DNA of 64,000 nt from Cyclina sinensis (Eukaryota; Mollusca; Bivalvia; Venerida; Veneridae): assembly GCA_012932295.1 (NCBI GenBank), contig JAAONU010000014.1, positions 32,705,977-32,769,976 of the forward strand, written 5' to 3'. Position 1 is the first letter of the stretch. Each line of letters begins with the position of its first letter. Below the pieces are notes generated by a model. That model did not search any database. It had not been told where the DNA came from and saw only the letters and a program-made list of their open reading frames with translations. The position numbers and the translations under genes are program-made. Positions 1-13,200 of the stretch are shown here, one piece after another.

Positions 1-225
1 ATCTGGAGTTGATGTGGAATGTTTATATTATAAGTACTTTAAATGATAAATTACCAAAATTGTTCGTGAGATTCTATAGTTTTCTAGAAAAATAAATTAG
101 TTGAATATATCTCTGTGAATATAAATTATACACATGTAGGAAATGGACAAGGCACAATAGGAAGACTCTGCTACCCCCAACCCCATCAATGCCTACCCAC
201 CATCTACCCGTGTTTTGTTACATAC

Positions 226-1460
226 CAATTTTAATGCTGAAATTGCTGCAAAATATGGAGCTCCAGTATACCTGCAACAGAAAACTGCAGCTGTTACATC
301 ACACAGGGTCTAGAGACCTGTTAGCATGTATCAGTAATGCTCTGGGATTTTCTTGGTGTGGTCAATATGAGATCCAATAAAAATAAAGACAATGAAACCA
401 AAACTATTTGCAACACTTAAAACTAAAAAGAAAAAAATAATTAAAAAGATGCTTTGAAAATAATTCTAACAAAAGCAATGTCTTAAATTCACGAGGACAA
501 AGACACTCCATGCACTTTATTGTAAAGGGCAATGCATTAGTGCAATTTTATTACGTGCTTAATGCAACCTAAAAAGGCCAAAATGTCAACTTACTCTTGG
601 CACCCTCCAACAACTCCTATTCTTCCACAGTCCCCCTTATGAGCACTGTATGTCAGTGATGGGACAAAAGACTTCACCATGTCTTGCAGTACCCCAGAAT
701 TACGGAATGAAGACTGTAAGCGCCCTGGCTGACCTAACTGACCTAGAAATAAAAATGTTATACAGTACTATACATATAACAACTTACAATCTTTAACTAG
801 ACTTTTAAACCAAAGATTGAAGATAAAAATTAGGAATGCCTTCAATTACCCTAACATCTGAACAGTCACAGAGAATTTCAGATGTTTCTTGATATATGAG
901 ATCTCAAACATGCCAATGCAAATCTTGCCTAATTTTGAAATACAGAGACTTAATAATCAAATATCTCTTGTGATTACTGAATTGCAGTGACATGTTAAAG
1001 AAATAACACATGATAGTTTGTACTTGGCTGACTTTTCTCTTCACAGGAACATATATATCAGCAGGTTCAGTTGATGCCTTCAAGGACCAACTAGGAAATC
1101 ACTTTGTCTAAATCCACCAGCCTAGTATAGTCAGTATTGACTTTTGGTATTAGTTGAAGTTGAAATCCCGAAAAAACTCTTTTTATTTTTAACAGTTTAC
1201 TGTACACACTCTCACTTTGTTTTCCTTTTTCTCTCTTTTGCCTTCCCCCCTGGCATTAATACTCAAAATGTTGAGTCAGGCCAGTGTGTGGTAGAATTTT
1301 TTTGGTCACCATATCTGAAATTATTAATTTCAAAATTTTGACATCTCATTTTCAATTTTAAGTTTGTCAATCTTCCTAAAACTGATAAAAGAACAATACC
1401 TGTTGGTACTAGCTTCCCTCTGTTAGCAATCGCACCTATAATGCTGGCAATGGAAAACAT
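226..1460 (-). CDS. NAXD: ATP-dependent (S)-NAD(P)H-hydrate dehydratase, N-terminal part (gene continues past left edge)
   Basis: Repairs damaged nicotinamide cofactors by ATP-driven dehydration of S-NADHX/NADPHX, working with the epimerase NAXE. Three minus-strand coding exons fit in phase: 1460-1400 (20 codons +1 nt), 742-595 (donor GTAAGT) and 271-226 (donor GTATGT). The joined protein reads MFSIASIIGAIANRGKLVPT, a short basic stretch without acidic residues that could be a mitochondrial presequence, then a core containing [20 protein letters not shown] and PYFAAISALK. This is the hallmark start of the ribokinase-like NAXD domain, remembered from the vertebrate protein. The next exon (family motif GADLSHVF) is not in bases 1-225, so the gene is cut by the window edge. 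An in-frame ATG at 1556 is an alternative start. The gene is head-to-head with CCDC138. Family identification is strong; the exact start is less certain. Confidence 0.88.
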
Positions 1461-1907
1461 TCTGACGGATGACAAGCAGTTAATCTTTAAAATTTGTAAT
1501 ATCAAGCTACTTTTTATTTCTACTTTTGTTTTGAATATTGTTAATGCTGTAAGCAACTTTCGTTATTATTTTAGAAAAAGAAATCCGAATAAACTTTTCA
1601 TTTTCACCTTACACTCACAAATTACTATTATATATCTTCACAACAAAGTATAACGTGAAAAATACTTTTTTTAAATTAAACATTGACAATTGTTTTGTTT
1701 TTGTTGAAACGGCCAAATTTACGAATAAGTCTCTCAAACGATTACAAATATTTCCAATGCATTGTGAAGGGACATGAAAGCGTTTATTGATAGAGTTTTC
1801 AAAACCAGTCGACTGATCATGTGACTTGGCTCGAAAATACAAAATGGAGAATGAACCAGCGAAAATTTAATAAGTAAAGAGTTAAATTGTTACCTGTTTT
1901 GTAGAAC

Positions 1908-1915
1908 TATAAAAG
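1908..1915 (+). promoter_or_regulatory. Candidate TATA box between NAXD and CCDC138
   Basis: TATAAAAG matches the TATA consensus and lies in the spacer between divergent NAXD and CCDC138. It would place a plus-strand start near 1940, with a non-coding first exon spliced to the exon whose acceptor ends at 4224. No matching first exon was pinned down, so this is a suggestion only. Confidence 0.25.
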
Positions 1916-2082
1916 GTTCTGTCTGAAAGTGAGGACTTGTTTGCTTTCAACTGGTTTTCCAAGCAGAGTTATACTCGGATATGAAAAACGTGTGTTGAAT
2001 TGCAGTGGAAAGTTGCAAGTCTGAACTTGTTAGTTCTAAACAGCTAAATACAGACTACAGTTAGTGAAGGAGTTTTTAGGAG

Positions 2083-2365
2083 CGGATAAGGTCCAGTGGT
2101 AACACGCTGGACTGGTAAACTAGGGCTCCTGAGTTCGATCCCCCGCTTCTCCACTAACATTAATAATAGTCTTTCGGAATAGACGTTAAACCGAGGTCCC
2201 ATGTATCATTGCTATACACTGAGCATGCATAAGAACTAGGGGTGTCTCTGGAATAGGATTCTCTCTGTATCTTGCACTACCCGCACAACATAAATTAACT
2301 AATCTCTTCAGGGGTCGTCGGTCATATGGGCAACCAGTACTGATGATAAATTAGCTCAAATAGAG
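2083..2365 (+). mobile_element. tRNA-derived SINE, family A
   Basis: The head (about 2090-2155) resembles a tRNA-Thr(GGT)-like sequence: an A-box-like GGTCCAGTGG, an anticodon-arm-like CTGGACTGGTAA and a B-box-like GAGTTCGATCC. It is followed by a tail shared with other copies in this window (9272-9558 plus; 37865-38130 minus; partial 38345-38485 minus). Shared tail landmarks are a 'gagcatgcataagaac' block and a 'gtgtctc' block. Acceptor-stem pairing is poor, so it is a SINE rather than a functional tRNA gene. Confidence 0.75.
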
Positions 2366-2541
2366 TGAAGGAGTTCCTGATCACCTGGTTGAATTTCAAC
2401 AAAAATTATTAGAAATGATATAAAAATTATTTTAAAATGTCAAATTCTGTACCTGTTCTAGTAAATATAAAATGTTTTTTTTTTGTTTTGTTTTTTTAAT
2501 TTTATGGTATAATCTGTCTGCGGAATTCATGTTTATAAATA

Positions 2542-3420
2542 TTGTCCTTGCAAAAATTTCTTTCTACCTATATTTATCCAAAACTTTTGGGCCAAAAGAC
2601 AAGAATAACCAGAAAGACGACAAAAGACTATATGGCGCATATCAAAATGAAATTGTCAGGTGTTGATACATGTAAGCTCTTGACTGGGACTGATGATGAA
2701 AAGGCAATGGTGAATGCAATTACCTCCTCATTTTCGGATTCAGTGTCTATTCTAGGACGCGCGATTGCGGGATTCACGCTATTTTTTCAAAGATCGCGCA
2801 CATTTTTGAAACATATGCGCGAAAATTGCGCATCCAAATCGGTAAACTTGCACAAAAACTGCCGGAATTCCTAGTCGGGGATTAATTTACATGAACACTG
2901 GAAAACAAAGGGGGGTAATCTGAAGCTAAATAAAATAGATACAAAGTGTTTAACCGAACGAAAATACTAGTGTTTACATAAACATGTGAAATGCTTAAAC
3001 AATGGTGTTTGGTATTGGTCCCCCCCCCATGTTTTTGAAAATCCCCCCTATTTTTTGAAGTGAGGGGGGAAATTCACCCCTATTTCTGAATTTCTAGAAT
3101 AGACACTGCGGATTCCCATCACAAGACATTTAAGACAAAATGTAAATAAAAAATTGACAGATGCAGCTGTTGATAAATCAGACAAAAACATGTTTGTTGA
3201 GAAAATTGTTGGGGAAGATGGCAATTATAAATGATGATGACAAAAAAATGTTAGGAATTTGAAAGTTTGAGTCAATCAGTTTCAGAAGAGAAGCAAAACC
3301 AATCTTGAAAAAAAAAACCCAGAAAAAGAGCCTGAAATTATATCTGAAGCTGAAAAACACAGGACAAATAAAAACTGTGAATAGCTGAATCTTGTCATAT
3401 ATTGCACAGTATAACTTTTG
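2542..3420 (+). pseudogene. Decayed MULE-like transposase fragment, split by a small transposon
   Basis: A frame through 2630-2740 reads DTCKLLTGTDDEKAMVNAI. After the inserted element, 3112-3230 reads TRHLRQNVNKKLTDAAVDKS and VEKIVGEDG. The order 'GTDDEKA.VNAI...F.D...TRHL..N...KL' resembles the central part of MULE-type transposases that are abundant in molluscs; this is remembered family similarity, not an alignment. The two halves are one nucleotide out of phase once the insert is removed, stops follow, and no flanking domains are seen, so this is a remnant. It lies upstream of CCDC138 and has no visible role. Confidence 0.4.
2741..3108. mobile_element. Small non-autonomous hAT-like element (TIR plus 6-bp target duplication)
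   Basis: The ends are perfect 15-bp inverted repeats, CAGTGTCTATTCTAG (2741-2755) and its complement (3094-3108). Both are directly flanked by the 6-bp repeat CGGATT (2735-2740 and 3109-3114). The CAGTG terminus is hAT-like, though hAT duplications are usually 8 bp. The 368-bp interior is GC-skewed in places, with a C-run and G-run, and has no transposase. It interrupts the MULE-like remnant. Confidence 0.65.
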
Positions 3421-4240
3421 ATTCAATTTTCATCCATTTCTATCCCTCACTCATGAGACATTTAAATAAATTATGTATTATGTATGTTACTAAAGAACTT
3501 AACATATTTTAAAATAATGTTCATTTTAAACATACATTGTATATTGGTGTATCCAGTTTTGTTGGCATTACAAGATTCCATTATATTTCAAGAGTCAAGT
3601 AAATTGTTTATATATATTACATCAATTAAGAAAATATGTATTATAATTTGGCATACTATTTCTCACTGCAAGCAGTTGCTCTTTACAACTGTTAATTCCC
3701 TTTAACCAGTAAAAGCTTTTGTTAAATGTTATGATTTGTATGGTATGAATATTGTTTGATACTATATACGTTAATATTGTAATAAGTCTGTTTTAAGCAT
3801 GAGCAAGTGAAACAGCTAACATTTTGACAGATGAAAAAGTAAGAGCTAAGGTGTTATTTATTGTTGTTGTGGTTTAGAAAAAATGATTTTCCAAAACCAC
3901 TTACTTCATGTATGAGGTGAATTTATTCCTGCAGTCTTTATGCTCACTAAAGTAACTTCATTTATTTCAAAATCGTATTTTTCAAACTATTATCTGTTGA
4001 ACTCTACTGTTTGATCTGTTGAATTTTTTGTGCAAGTTGAGATATTGTCTTAAAATAATCTTAGTATTAAGATTTGATTTCAATAAATAAGTGTGCCTTT
4101 TCCAAGACCTTGCCACTAATCATAGAACTATTTTCTTATAAGCTGTAGGATTAAGCTACATGTACTTTTGCTGTATGAGATTTTTTCCAATCATTCACAT
4201 TCACTGTTTTTTTCTTTCTTTCAGTGTAAATGTACTAAGA

Positions 4241-7200
4241 ATGGATTTCTCGGATGAAAGTGACATTGGTAAGAATATTATGCTTACTATTTTCCTACGT
4301 ATCTCTATAGGCAGTGTCACTGGGCTGAAACATTTAATTCCTGCATTGAACTGCTGACGGTCACAAAATATGTTTACATTATAAATGTATATATACTCAA
4401 GTAGTTCACTTTGTAAAAGAATTGTTTGGTTAGTCTGAAAAATGACTAAGATTAGTACAATATTGTGTTTTTATTTTACTTTGTCAAATGTATGATTTTC
4501 AAAATGTTGATACATCTGTCCTCACTTTCCATCTTTGTCAATCTGTTAGATGAAATAATTTCATATCAGTGAAGTAAAGAAAAATGTATGAAAAATGGTC
4601 TGTATTGCCAAGTTTTCTAAGCTTCAGGGTGGTCTTGAAGAGAGAATAGTAGCACAAATTTCACAGCTATACTATTACAGAGATTAACATAATAACAGAT
4701 GAATGTTTGAAATATCTTTTACTGTTTTTTACTATTTTTTATTTGCATGTTTTTGAGATAAAAAAAATTACTTTTAGTATGTAGCCACAGTAGCTATTAT
4801 ATATGGTCATTTTAGTTGCTAAAGAATTGCTTCTTTCTGTCCAAAACTCTTTTTCAGTGAAAACAAATACAGATTGTATGAATCACAATAGTGTAAAATT
4901 ATGGTGCACTATAAAATCATCCTTTGGTCCCTGATTTATGTTCTCCTCAGAACTAAAAAAGCAACACAATCATAACCAAAATACTAGTAAAACATTATCA
5001 GACCCGACAACAACAACAAAAAATGTGTTTCTGCTGTCTGTTAATAGAAATAGAAGGGGTTTCATATTGCCTTTTTTTTTTATCTTAACTCACTTGATCT
5101 TTTACATTGTAGTAGAGGTCCCTCACTTTGTCTTGTAAACATGAAAAAACAAAAATGTACTCAAGCATGTAGTTTACCTTGACTGACACATGGACATTGA
5201 ATAATGATTGTTCAGTATTCACATTTGTATGATTTTGAAGGAAATGGAATGCTGTATATTTGATGACCTTAACAAAACTTAAACTTTCTTGGAATAGGAA
5301 GGAAACTGCTTTTCTGCTTACTTGTTTTCTTTTGAAAGTTGTTACATTGAACAAAACAAAGTGTTCTATCAACAGATTCCACTGTGACCCCCATCCAACC
5401 TCAAGATGACATTGGCCATGGACTGGTCCTTGATTCTGATTCACTCTCTGATTTTCAAGGAGAAGCTGATAAAAAGATGAACAAAGGGAAAAGACCTCGG
5501 AAAAAGTCTGAACTCAGTCGTGAAAGGTCAAGTGAAACAAAAGGTCAAAGATCGTATGGCAGGAAAAGTACTTTACAAGGTAAATCAGATTTGTTCATTT
5601 GTATATGTAAATTGTACTTTTAAAATCATTGGTATTTATTATACTCCTGCCAACTTTGTTTGTGGGGGTTTATAGGAGTCATGGTCGGTTGGTTTGTTGG
5701 GTGGGTGGTCGATTGTTCTGTTGCAGTAATGTTATGTGAACATTCTAGGATTATTAGTTTGAAACTTGGTATGCATGTTCACCAGTAAGTGTAGATGTGC
5801 ATGATACGTTTTGAATGCGCGCCCTAGAGTTTTATAACCTGTCATAGAAAAATCTTGTGACGGGAACTTCTCCCACATTACTGAGACTATTGATTTGAAA
5901 CTTTGTGTGCATGTTCACCAATATGTGTAGATGTGCATGATGCATTTTTCATGCTTGTTAATGTCCAATCTGCAGTTTTTAGTCTGTCATAGCAGAATCT
6001 TAAAATGCGAACTTCTTCCACATTACTAGGATTTTCAATCTGAAACTTGATTTCCGAGATCACCAATAAGTGTAGATGTGCATGATATGGTCTATATTTC
6101 CCCTTTTCCTCTGACAAGGTGGTATTTTGGGGTATTTATCACATTGATTGATAGCTGTAGTTTATATTATACGACAATACAGTAAATTTTAAAAAGAAAT
6201 TGAGAGGGTGTAGGATATACAGTTTTTATGTATGTTCTATTAAATTCATAAATGTAACAGTCAAAATAGGTTCAAAAGCTATTCATGCATTATATGGTAT
6301 GCAGAGGTACCATTGCTAGTCAACCCATAGTAAACCCTTTTTTGCAAGTCTTATGGGGTTCAAATATTTCAAAACAAGTGCATATTTTCTGTGCCTTCCT
6401 TTATTCAGTCTGCTCTGAATTATATTATACTTCTTATTTTTGTAGGGAAAAAAGTAAATAAATGATGGAAGCGCTATGGTGTTACTGTAAAAGAACAAGA
6501 GTTTTCACTTTGTGAATATTTATTCTTGTTTTGTATTCCTTCCAGCAGATGACGTAAAAAAAGCAGTATGTAAAATGATGAGAAAATGAAATGAAAAATT
6601 GAATATGATGTACATATGTGAAATGTAAAGTTCTTTGAAAAAATAGAGAACAATTTTCATAAATTATAAATACTATAATACATCATTAATTACAAATATC
6701 TGTATATACAAAAACTTTTTTTTATTTTTTTCACTTAAAAAAAATAATAGATAAAGTTCATTGATTACACCATACTTTCCATCAAGTACATCATTGATAA
6801 TGGATTCCCCATAGCATGAGAGTTAAACATGGCCATTTGCATTGCTGGGTATTCCATTCCTGACTCTAAAAACATCATAGACAGTGGTGAGAAGCCCAAT
6901 CCTCTTCCTAGTGTGGAGCCAAATTGTTGGCTGCCTGCTGCATTTGACAAAGACATGCCACCAGCTAAAGTTGACATTGGCATTCCCATACCTAGTGTAC
7001 CATGTAGTCCACTGAACCCAGTCATCTCAGATCCAAGTCCCATCTGACCACCAGTCAGACCAGCTAATTGACCCTGTTGATGCATCCATTGGTTTCCTCT
7101 AGACACCATGTAGTCCCTCATGGCTTGTGGGGTAACCGTTCCATTAATCCCTGGTGGTCGAACACCCATACGCATAGCAAGATCAACAAAATGAGGTGTG

Positions 7201-10200
7201 TATTCCAATAATTGAGCAAGTGTGGTGGGTGGGGCACCTTGTCTTGAGGCTACGGCCATCATTGCAGGAGATGGCTGTGCATTTGGGTGAACAATTTGTT
7301 GAACTGCAGATGTTAGTTGCATCATATCCATTGAACCCATTTCAAACATTTGACCTTGAGCTAAAAATGAAAAACAAATGGGTTAGAAGGTTTAATCCAT
7401 GCTAAAATTTATTGATTTTATAATTAAAGAAAAAATGATAAAACTATATAATTAAGAAATATTGATGAAAGAATAAACTGTTTAGAAAGTCTTTTAATTT
7501 CTTTTTTATTGTCTTAATATTGACAAATTGTCAATGTAATAACTGTTACTCTCATATTGTATTATAATGTTTGTCTTATATTAGCCCATTCTGGCTTGTG
7601 TACTTGTCAACATTTCCAGTTGCAGAAAGCATACTTTTATCCCAGATGACAGAAAATTAAAAACCAAACAATTTTTTACCCATGATAAAAAAACAATAAC
7701 AGATGAATAACTATCAGTACATTTTTAGTAAAACCATGCTTGTTATATATTAATGAAATTGTGATTTATGCATATATTTACTACCATTTCTAGTTTGACT
7801 TAGAAAACTTTTTTTTTTTTTTTTTTTCTTTTACAAGGAATGACCCAAGTCTAGACCTTTTTTCACCTCAAATAACACATTTTTTTTTATCTTAAAATGC
7901 TTGGGGTTTCCTCATATTATATATTGCTTAAAATGTGACACTGGATTCATACACATTTGTAACATACTTAGTGAAAAAAACAAAATCCTAAAATACTTTT
8001 TGTACTGTTAAGTTTTGCATTAAACATCTTGTACAGTCAAGGTTAACCTTTAACCTAAATCAAAACTGATGAATTTTAAGAATCATTTTAGTAAATTAGA
8101 AAAAATGTTGAAATAAATGTTGAGATAATAAGATCAGGGTTAAGATATAAATTAACATAGATATTTTATAATTAATGTACATTGAAAAAAAAAAAAAAAA
8201 CATTTTAATAAGTTGAGTGACTTGATAACTAGTAATATTGCACTGGCATAATAATGTTTTTGCAAAAATACGAGATTACAAAAATATAAAGAAAATTTAT
8301 CACAGTTAAACAAATCTCTTTGGAACTACAATGCAGTTCAATGCAGTAGTTTCAAAGCAAAGAAAATATGTCAGAAATCAAATTGAATATTATTTTTTTT
8401 TTAAGAAAAATCGAAAATGGTAAGACTATAAAAAATGTAAACTTACTGTTTTGAATCCATAGTGAAACCACAAATATGGTACTGGTGTAAAAAATATGTT
8501 GAATTCCCATGTTTGAAAACAAAATGTCAGTCCTTGTCTGGGGATACTACTGTTGTGGTGAGAAAATGTCTGTTTCTGTTCTGACCAAGACTGGGTCATC
8601 CATTTTACTTTAAATATGTATGCCCCACCAGCTGTTTTTTTGAATTGCTTTTGTGTGTGACTGAAGGTGTTATAAGTGTCAATTTTGAAACCTGAAACTA
8701 GACTGTGTTGTGACAGTATCTGTCAGGAATGCATTATGCTTAGGAAAAACACACAGCATGTGATAAAATCAGAAATATTTGTAATTTGTCATTACGTTAA
8801 TTTTTTTATAGATATAGCTAATTTTGCAGACTGGTCACTGACAACGTCGTCAATAGAGTGTTTCAGAAATGATATTTTCTACTACTGTACACATAAGACA
8901 GAAACTGTATTATTTTTAATACATGTTAATTCATTCTGATTTCAGCCATTTGTGATCAACTAAAACAATGCAGTTAGAACACATTTTATTTGCCTAAATG
9001 TTACCAGTCCTCAACACAATAATTTGATATCAAACTCTTTCCTTGACTTACAGATGCTCCAGACTTAAGTCGAGAAAACCTAAAAGAAATATACAGAGAG
9101 CTAGAAGTTATAAGTGAAAAGCTTAAGGTAATGATGATTGTTTTTCCTTTGAATTCTATGTCTGTCTGTCTGCCTAGTGGCCTACATCATTCTACTCATT
9201 CATCTTTCCTTCAGTCTGTTTGTCTTTCTTTAGAAATTCTTCATGATTGAGGAGTTAAGGTAATTGACTTGTATGAATCAGATCAGTGGTACAGTGGCAG
9301 TGTGCAGGACTTGTAATCCAGGAGTGTAGAGTTTGATCCTCTACTCATCACAAACACTGCTCATTGTCCTTCACATTAGATATTAAACTGAGGTCCCATG
9401 TATCAGTGCTATACACAGTTACACTGGGCATGTGAAAGAACTAGAAGTGTCTTGGGAAATGAATGCTTTCTGTAAATTGCACTGTACCCCGAAACAACAA
9501 AAATTACACCTTTCAGATGTCATATGGACAACCAGTACCAATAAAGAAATAGACTAAAAATACATGTAGATGGAATTGACTTGTCAACCAGCATAATATG
9601 TCACTGCTTGAGAGTTAATAAATTGTTTTTGCCCATCACACCCTTAATGATTGAATGGTTAAAATCAAAGACCTACAGAACATCATAACTTCTCAGTGGC
9701 TAGGGTAATATATATATGACATACCACATCTTTTCAGACTTCCATCCTTCATGTTTGAAAATTAGTTTACACCTATTTATTTTACGTACATTTTGGAAAC
9801 ATATAAGTGTGCCCCAAAGGCTGCTTCCTGGATTCATACCAGTCCTTGTGCCAAAATTATAGAATGTCGAAAGTCACTGGAGACTCTTACCCCTGTTGGG
9901 ATTCAAACCATCAACCTCCTGATCTGGAGTCTAGTGCTCTATCAAGCCCCTTAGGTATTACTCTCCTTCGAATTAAGATGAATTGTTTTGGGTCACAGAA
10001 AATTGGAGAGATGTACTGTTTCATCCCACATAAAAATTGTGTGGCGGAATGCATGCTGTCGAAGCATTTTTACCTCAGGTTAGTGTTGAACAGAGCATAG
10101 GGGGAACAAACTGTTTCCTAGTGGATTCATTTTAAGATTTCATGAAAATGCTCTGGAGTCATTTAAATTGTTACGTTTTTATTCTGTTAATAAGTAATCA

Positions 10201-13200
10201 ACTCTGACCGAGTAGTTTAATAATGCATTGGTCATTAAAGCAAACCATATTCATTCAAAATTGTACAGTTTTGTTCTGTGACATAGCTGGGTTTTCGTCA
10301 TTTCAAAATAATTAAGCAAAAGATCACTGTTTCATACAGATGGTTAAAATGAAAATAATTTCTTATAGCTTAGGAGTTTTTTTTTTTTCAAGGAGGAAAA
10401 TCATATCCTTCATGACAGGGAGAACAGTCTGAAGGAGCGTGAGAGAATGCTGTCAATATCCCAGGAGAACCTGAGAACTGTCGCCGATCTCGAAGTGAAG
10501 CAAAGGGTTGCAGTCGTTGAAGAGGTAAGAAGGTTTTTTTAAACCGATCAAAACTAGGGATTTTCAGAAGATATGAGACATTTTCTGTTTATTGCACTGG
10601 CAAATTCATTTTGCTCTCTAACAAACTTTAAGCCTGAAAGACTGCTTTATTGATCACCATGCTTTTTCAAACAAAATGAAACTAATGCAGACTTTTGCAG
10701 AAGAGTTAGTATTAGCCAGGAGCTGAGTTGGTTCCTAACTCCATACAAGTCATGTTTGTATCTATAAAACAACCAGTTGGATGTTGGTATAAGGTGGCTT
10801 TATTATACAAGGATATTGAGGAGCTGAAAGAAAACCTTGTTTGATTTGGTGACAGCCTACTGTCTCAGACTTTTCACAGGGTGGGATTCAAACCTAGGTC
10901 ACATTGATGGGAAAGAAGTATGCTAACCATCTTACTAAATGGAAATTCCAAAGTGAGGCTTTCAGTTTAGATGAAAACTTTCTGTTAGAGAATAAAGTAA
11001 ATAGTGGACAGTAAGAAAAACACTTTGATGAGTTAGTGTGAAACTGTTGTAACTACTTTGATGAGTTAGTGTGAAACTGTTGTAACTACTTTGATGAGTT
11101 AGTGTGAAACTGTTGTAACTACTTTGATGAGTTAGTGTGAAACTGTTGTAACTACTTTGATGAGTTAGTGTGAAACTGTTGTAACTACTTTGATGAGTTA
11201 GTGTGAAACTGTTGTAACTACTTTGATGAGTTAGTGTGAAACTGTTGTAACTGCTTTGATGAGTTAGTGTGAAACTGTTGTAACTGCTTTGATGAGTTAG
11301 TGTGAAACTGTTGTAACTGCAAATAAGATAAGAAGGAGATAATAATTTTACATTTACCATTAGAAATTTGTTGTGGTAACAACTAAATAACTTTGATGAA
11401 TGAGCAATTATGGACACTTTTTTTCATTTTTTGCCATTTTTATATATCATTGCTCTGTCCAGTTTGACACAGAATAATATAATGACTTAACAGTTACATG
11501 ATTACTTTTAGTGGTTAGTTTCATTAACTGTCCTGTAGAAGAAAACAAGCTGCCCTGTTTTACTGCTACAAATATAACAGTTTGATGTAGCTATCAAAAT
11601 TACCTACCCTTTTGATCAACATATTTTTTTTTAAGTTTGACCTGTTTTTTCTAAATGCTATATTTAAAAAACAGAATCAGTGAATGACAACTACATGTGT
11701 ACAGATGTATCTGATTTCAGGGGAAAATTCTTAAAAATTCAAAGTCTAATAGAAATAATTTTGTTCATCTTCATACATTGTGAATTTGATAACCTTTGAA
11801 AGCTTCTGAATGATCTAAGTCATCAGGTGCATGACTGCAAAACTTCCTCCCAAAAGACATATAAGTTTAACAGAAATAGTTATGTACAGTTGTTATTGTA
11901 GAAAAAAGGATCAAACTTATCCAATAATTCAGTAGAAACAAGTAAATTAATTTTATTCTGCTTATGCTTTTCTATCAAATTTAGTTTTAAGCCCTTTACT
12001 TGGCAATGGTGAAATTTTAGTTTAAAGAAATTGTGTATTTTTTTTCAATAATTATGTATTTTTTTCTTCCCATTTTCAATTATCAGTTGTTATGCTATCA
12101 TCCAATTACATGGTCTTACACCAAATACATTCATTATTATAATAACACATGACTGTGGTACATATTATATGAATATATGGATTGATAGATGAAATAATTG
12201 TATTTCCAGAAATACAAGTCAGAACTAGTTAAGTTAGAGATGGCTTTAAAAGAAAAGACAAAAGAGAACAAACGTTTGAAAGACAATTTCGAGACGCTCA
12301 AACTGGCCAATGATGCACAGAAGAAAGAGGTTTGTCTTTTGACAGCTGTAGTGTACTTGTTTGATAGTAACATGTGGAATTGACAGGGTGATAAATTATT
12401 ATTACATGCATTTTTGACAACTGAGCTGTGAATGCTAATAGGCTGTCCTGTTTTCTTCTCCACACAAAGTACTTCAATAGCATTTTTTAGGACATCAGTA
12501 CTGTCCCATGTATAATTTATTGTGCAAAAAATATTACAAGTATGCATGTACTTACTACTTATCACATAACCAAATCAAGTTTGGTGTACATAAAATTAAC
12601 ATAATGGTTAATTTCTTTTATGTCTTATGATTTTACTTGTTATTAATTGTAGAATAGTGCAGCAAAACCCATTTTTAAGGAAAAAAATATTTACTCATGT
12701 AATACATGTTTGAAAATGAATTCATATTTTGCTTGAAATATGAAATTCCAAAGCCTTTTACTTAATGAGTAAAGTAATTTTAAAGCTTTTAGAGACTGAT
12801 AAAATATCAGTTTATGCAATTAGTCATAGAGGGCAGTTAAACCAGTTACAATATGCAGTAAGACAAAGAGGGTAGTTGAACCAGTTACAATATGCAGTAA
12901 GACAAAGAGGGTAGCTGAACCAGTTACAATATGCAGTAGGGCAGAGAGGGTAGTTGAACCAGTTACTCTATGCAGTAAGGCAGCAAGGGTAGTTGAACCA
13001 GTTACAATAATGCAGTAAGACAAAGAGGGTAGTTGAACCAGTTACAATATGCAGTAAGACAAAGAGGGTAGTTGAACCAGTTACAATATGCAGTAAGACA
13101 AAGAGGGTAGTTGAACCAGTTACAATATGCAGTAGGGCAGAGAGGGTAGTTGAACCAGTTACACTATGCAGTAAGGCAGCAAGGGTAGTTGAACCAGTTA

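Noticed and set aside
2088..2157. Apparent tRNA-Thr gene
   Set aside because: Acceptor stem does not pair and the downstream tail is shared with other copies, so it is a SINE head.
10962..11417. 151-aa minus-strand open frame with 11-residue repeats
   Set aside because: Product of the 33-bp intronic array; repeat period divisible by three explains the open frame.
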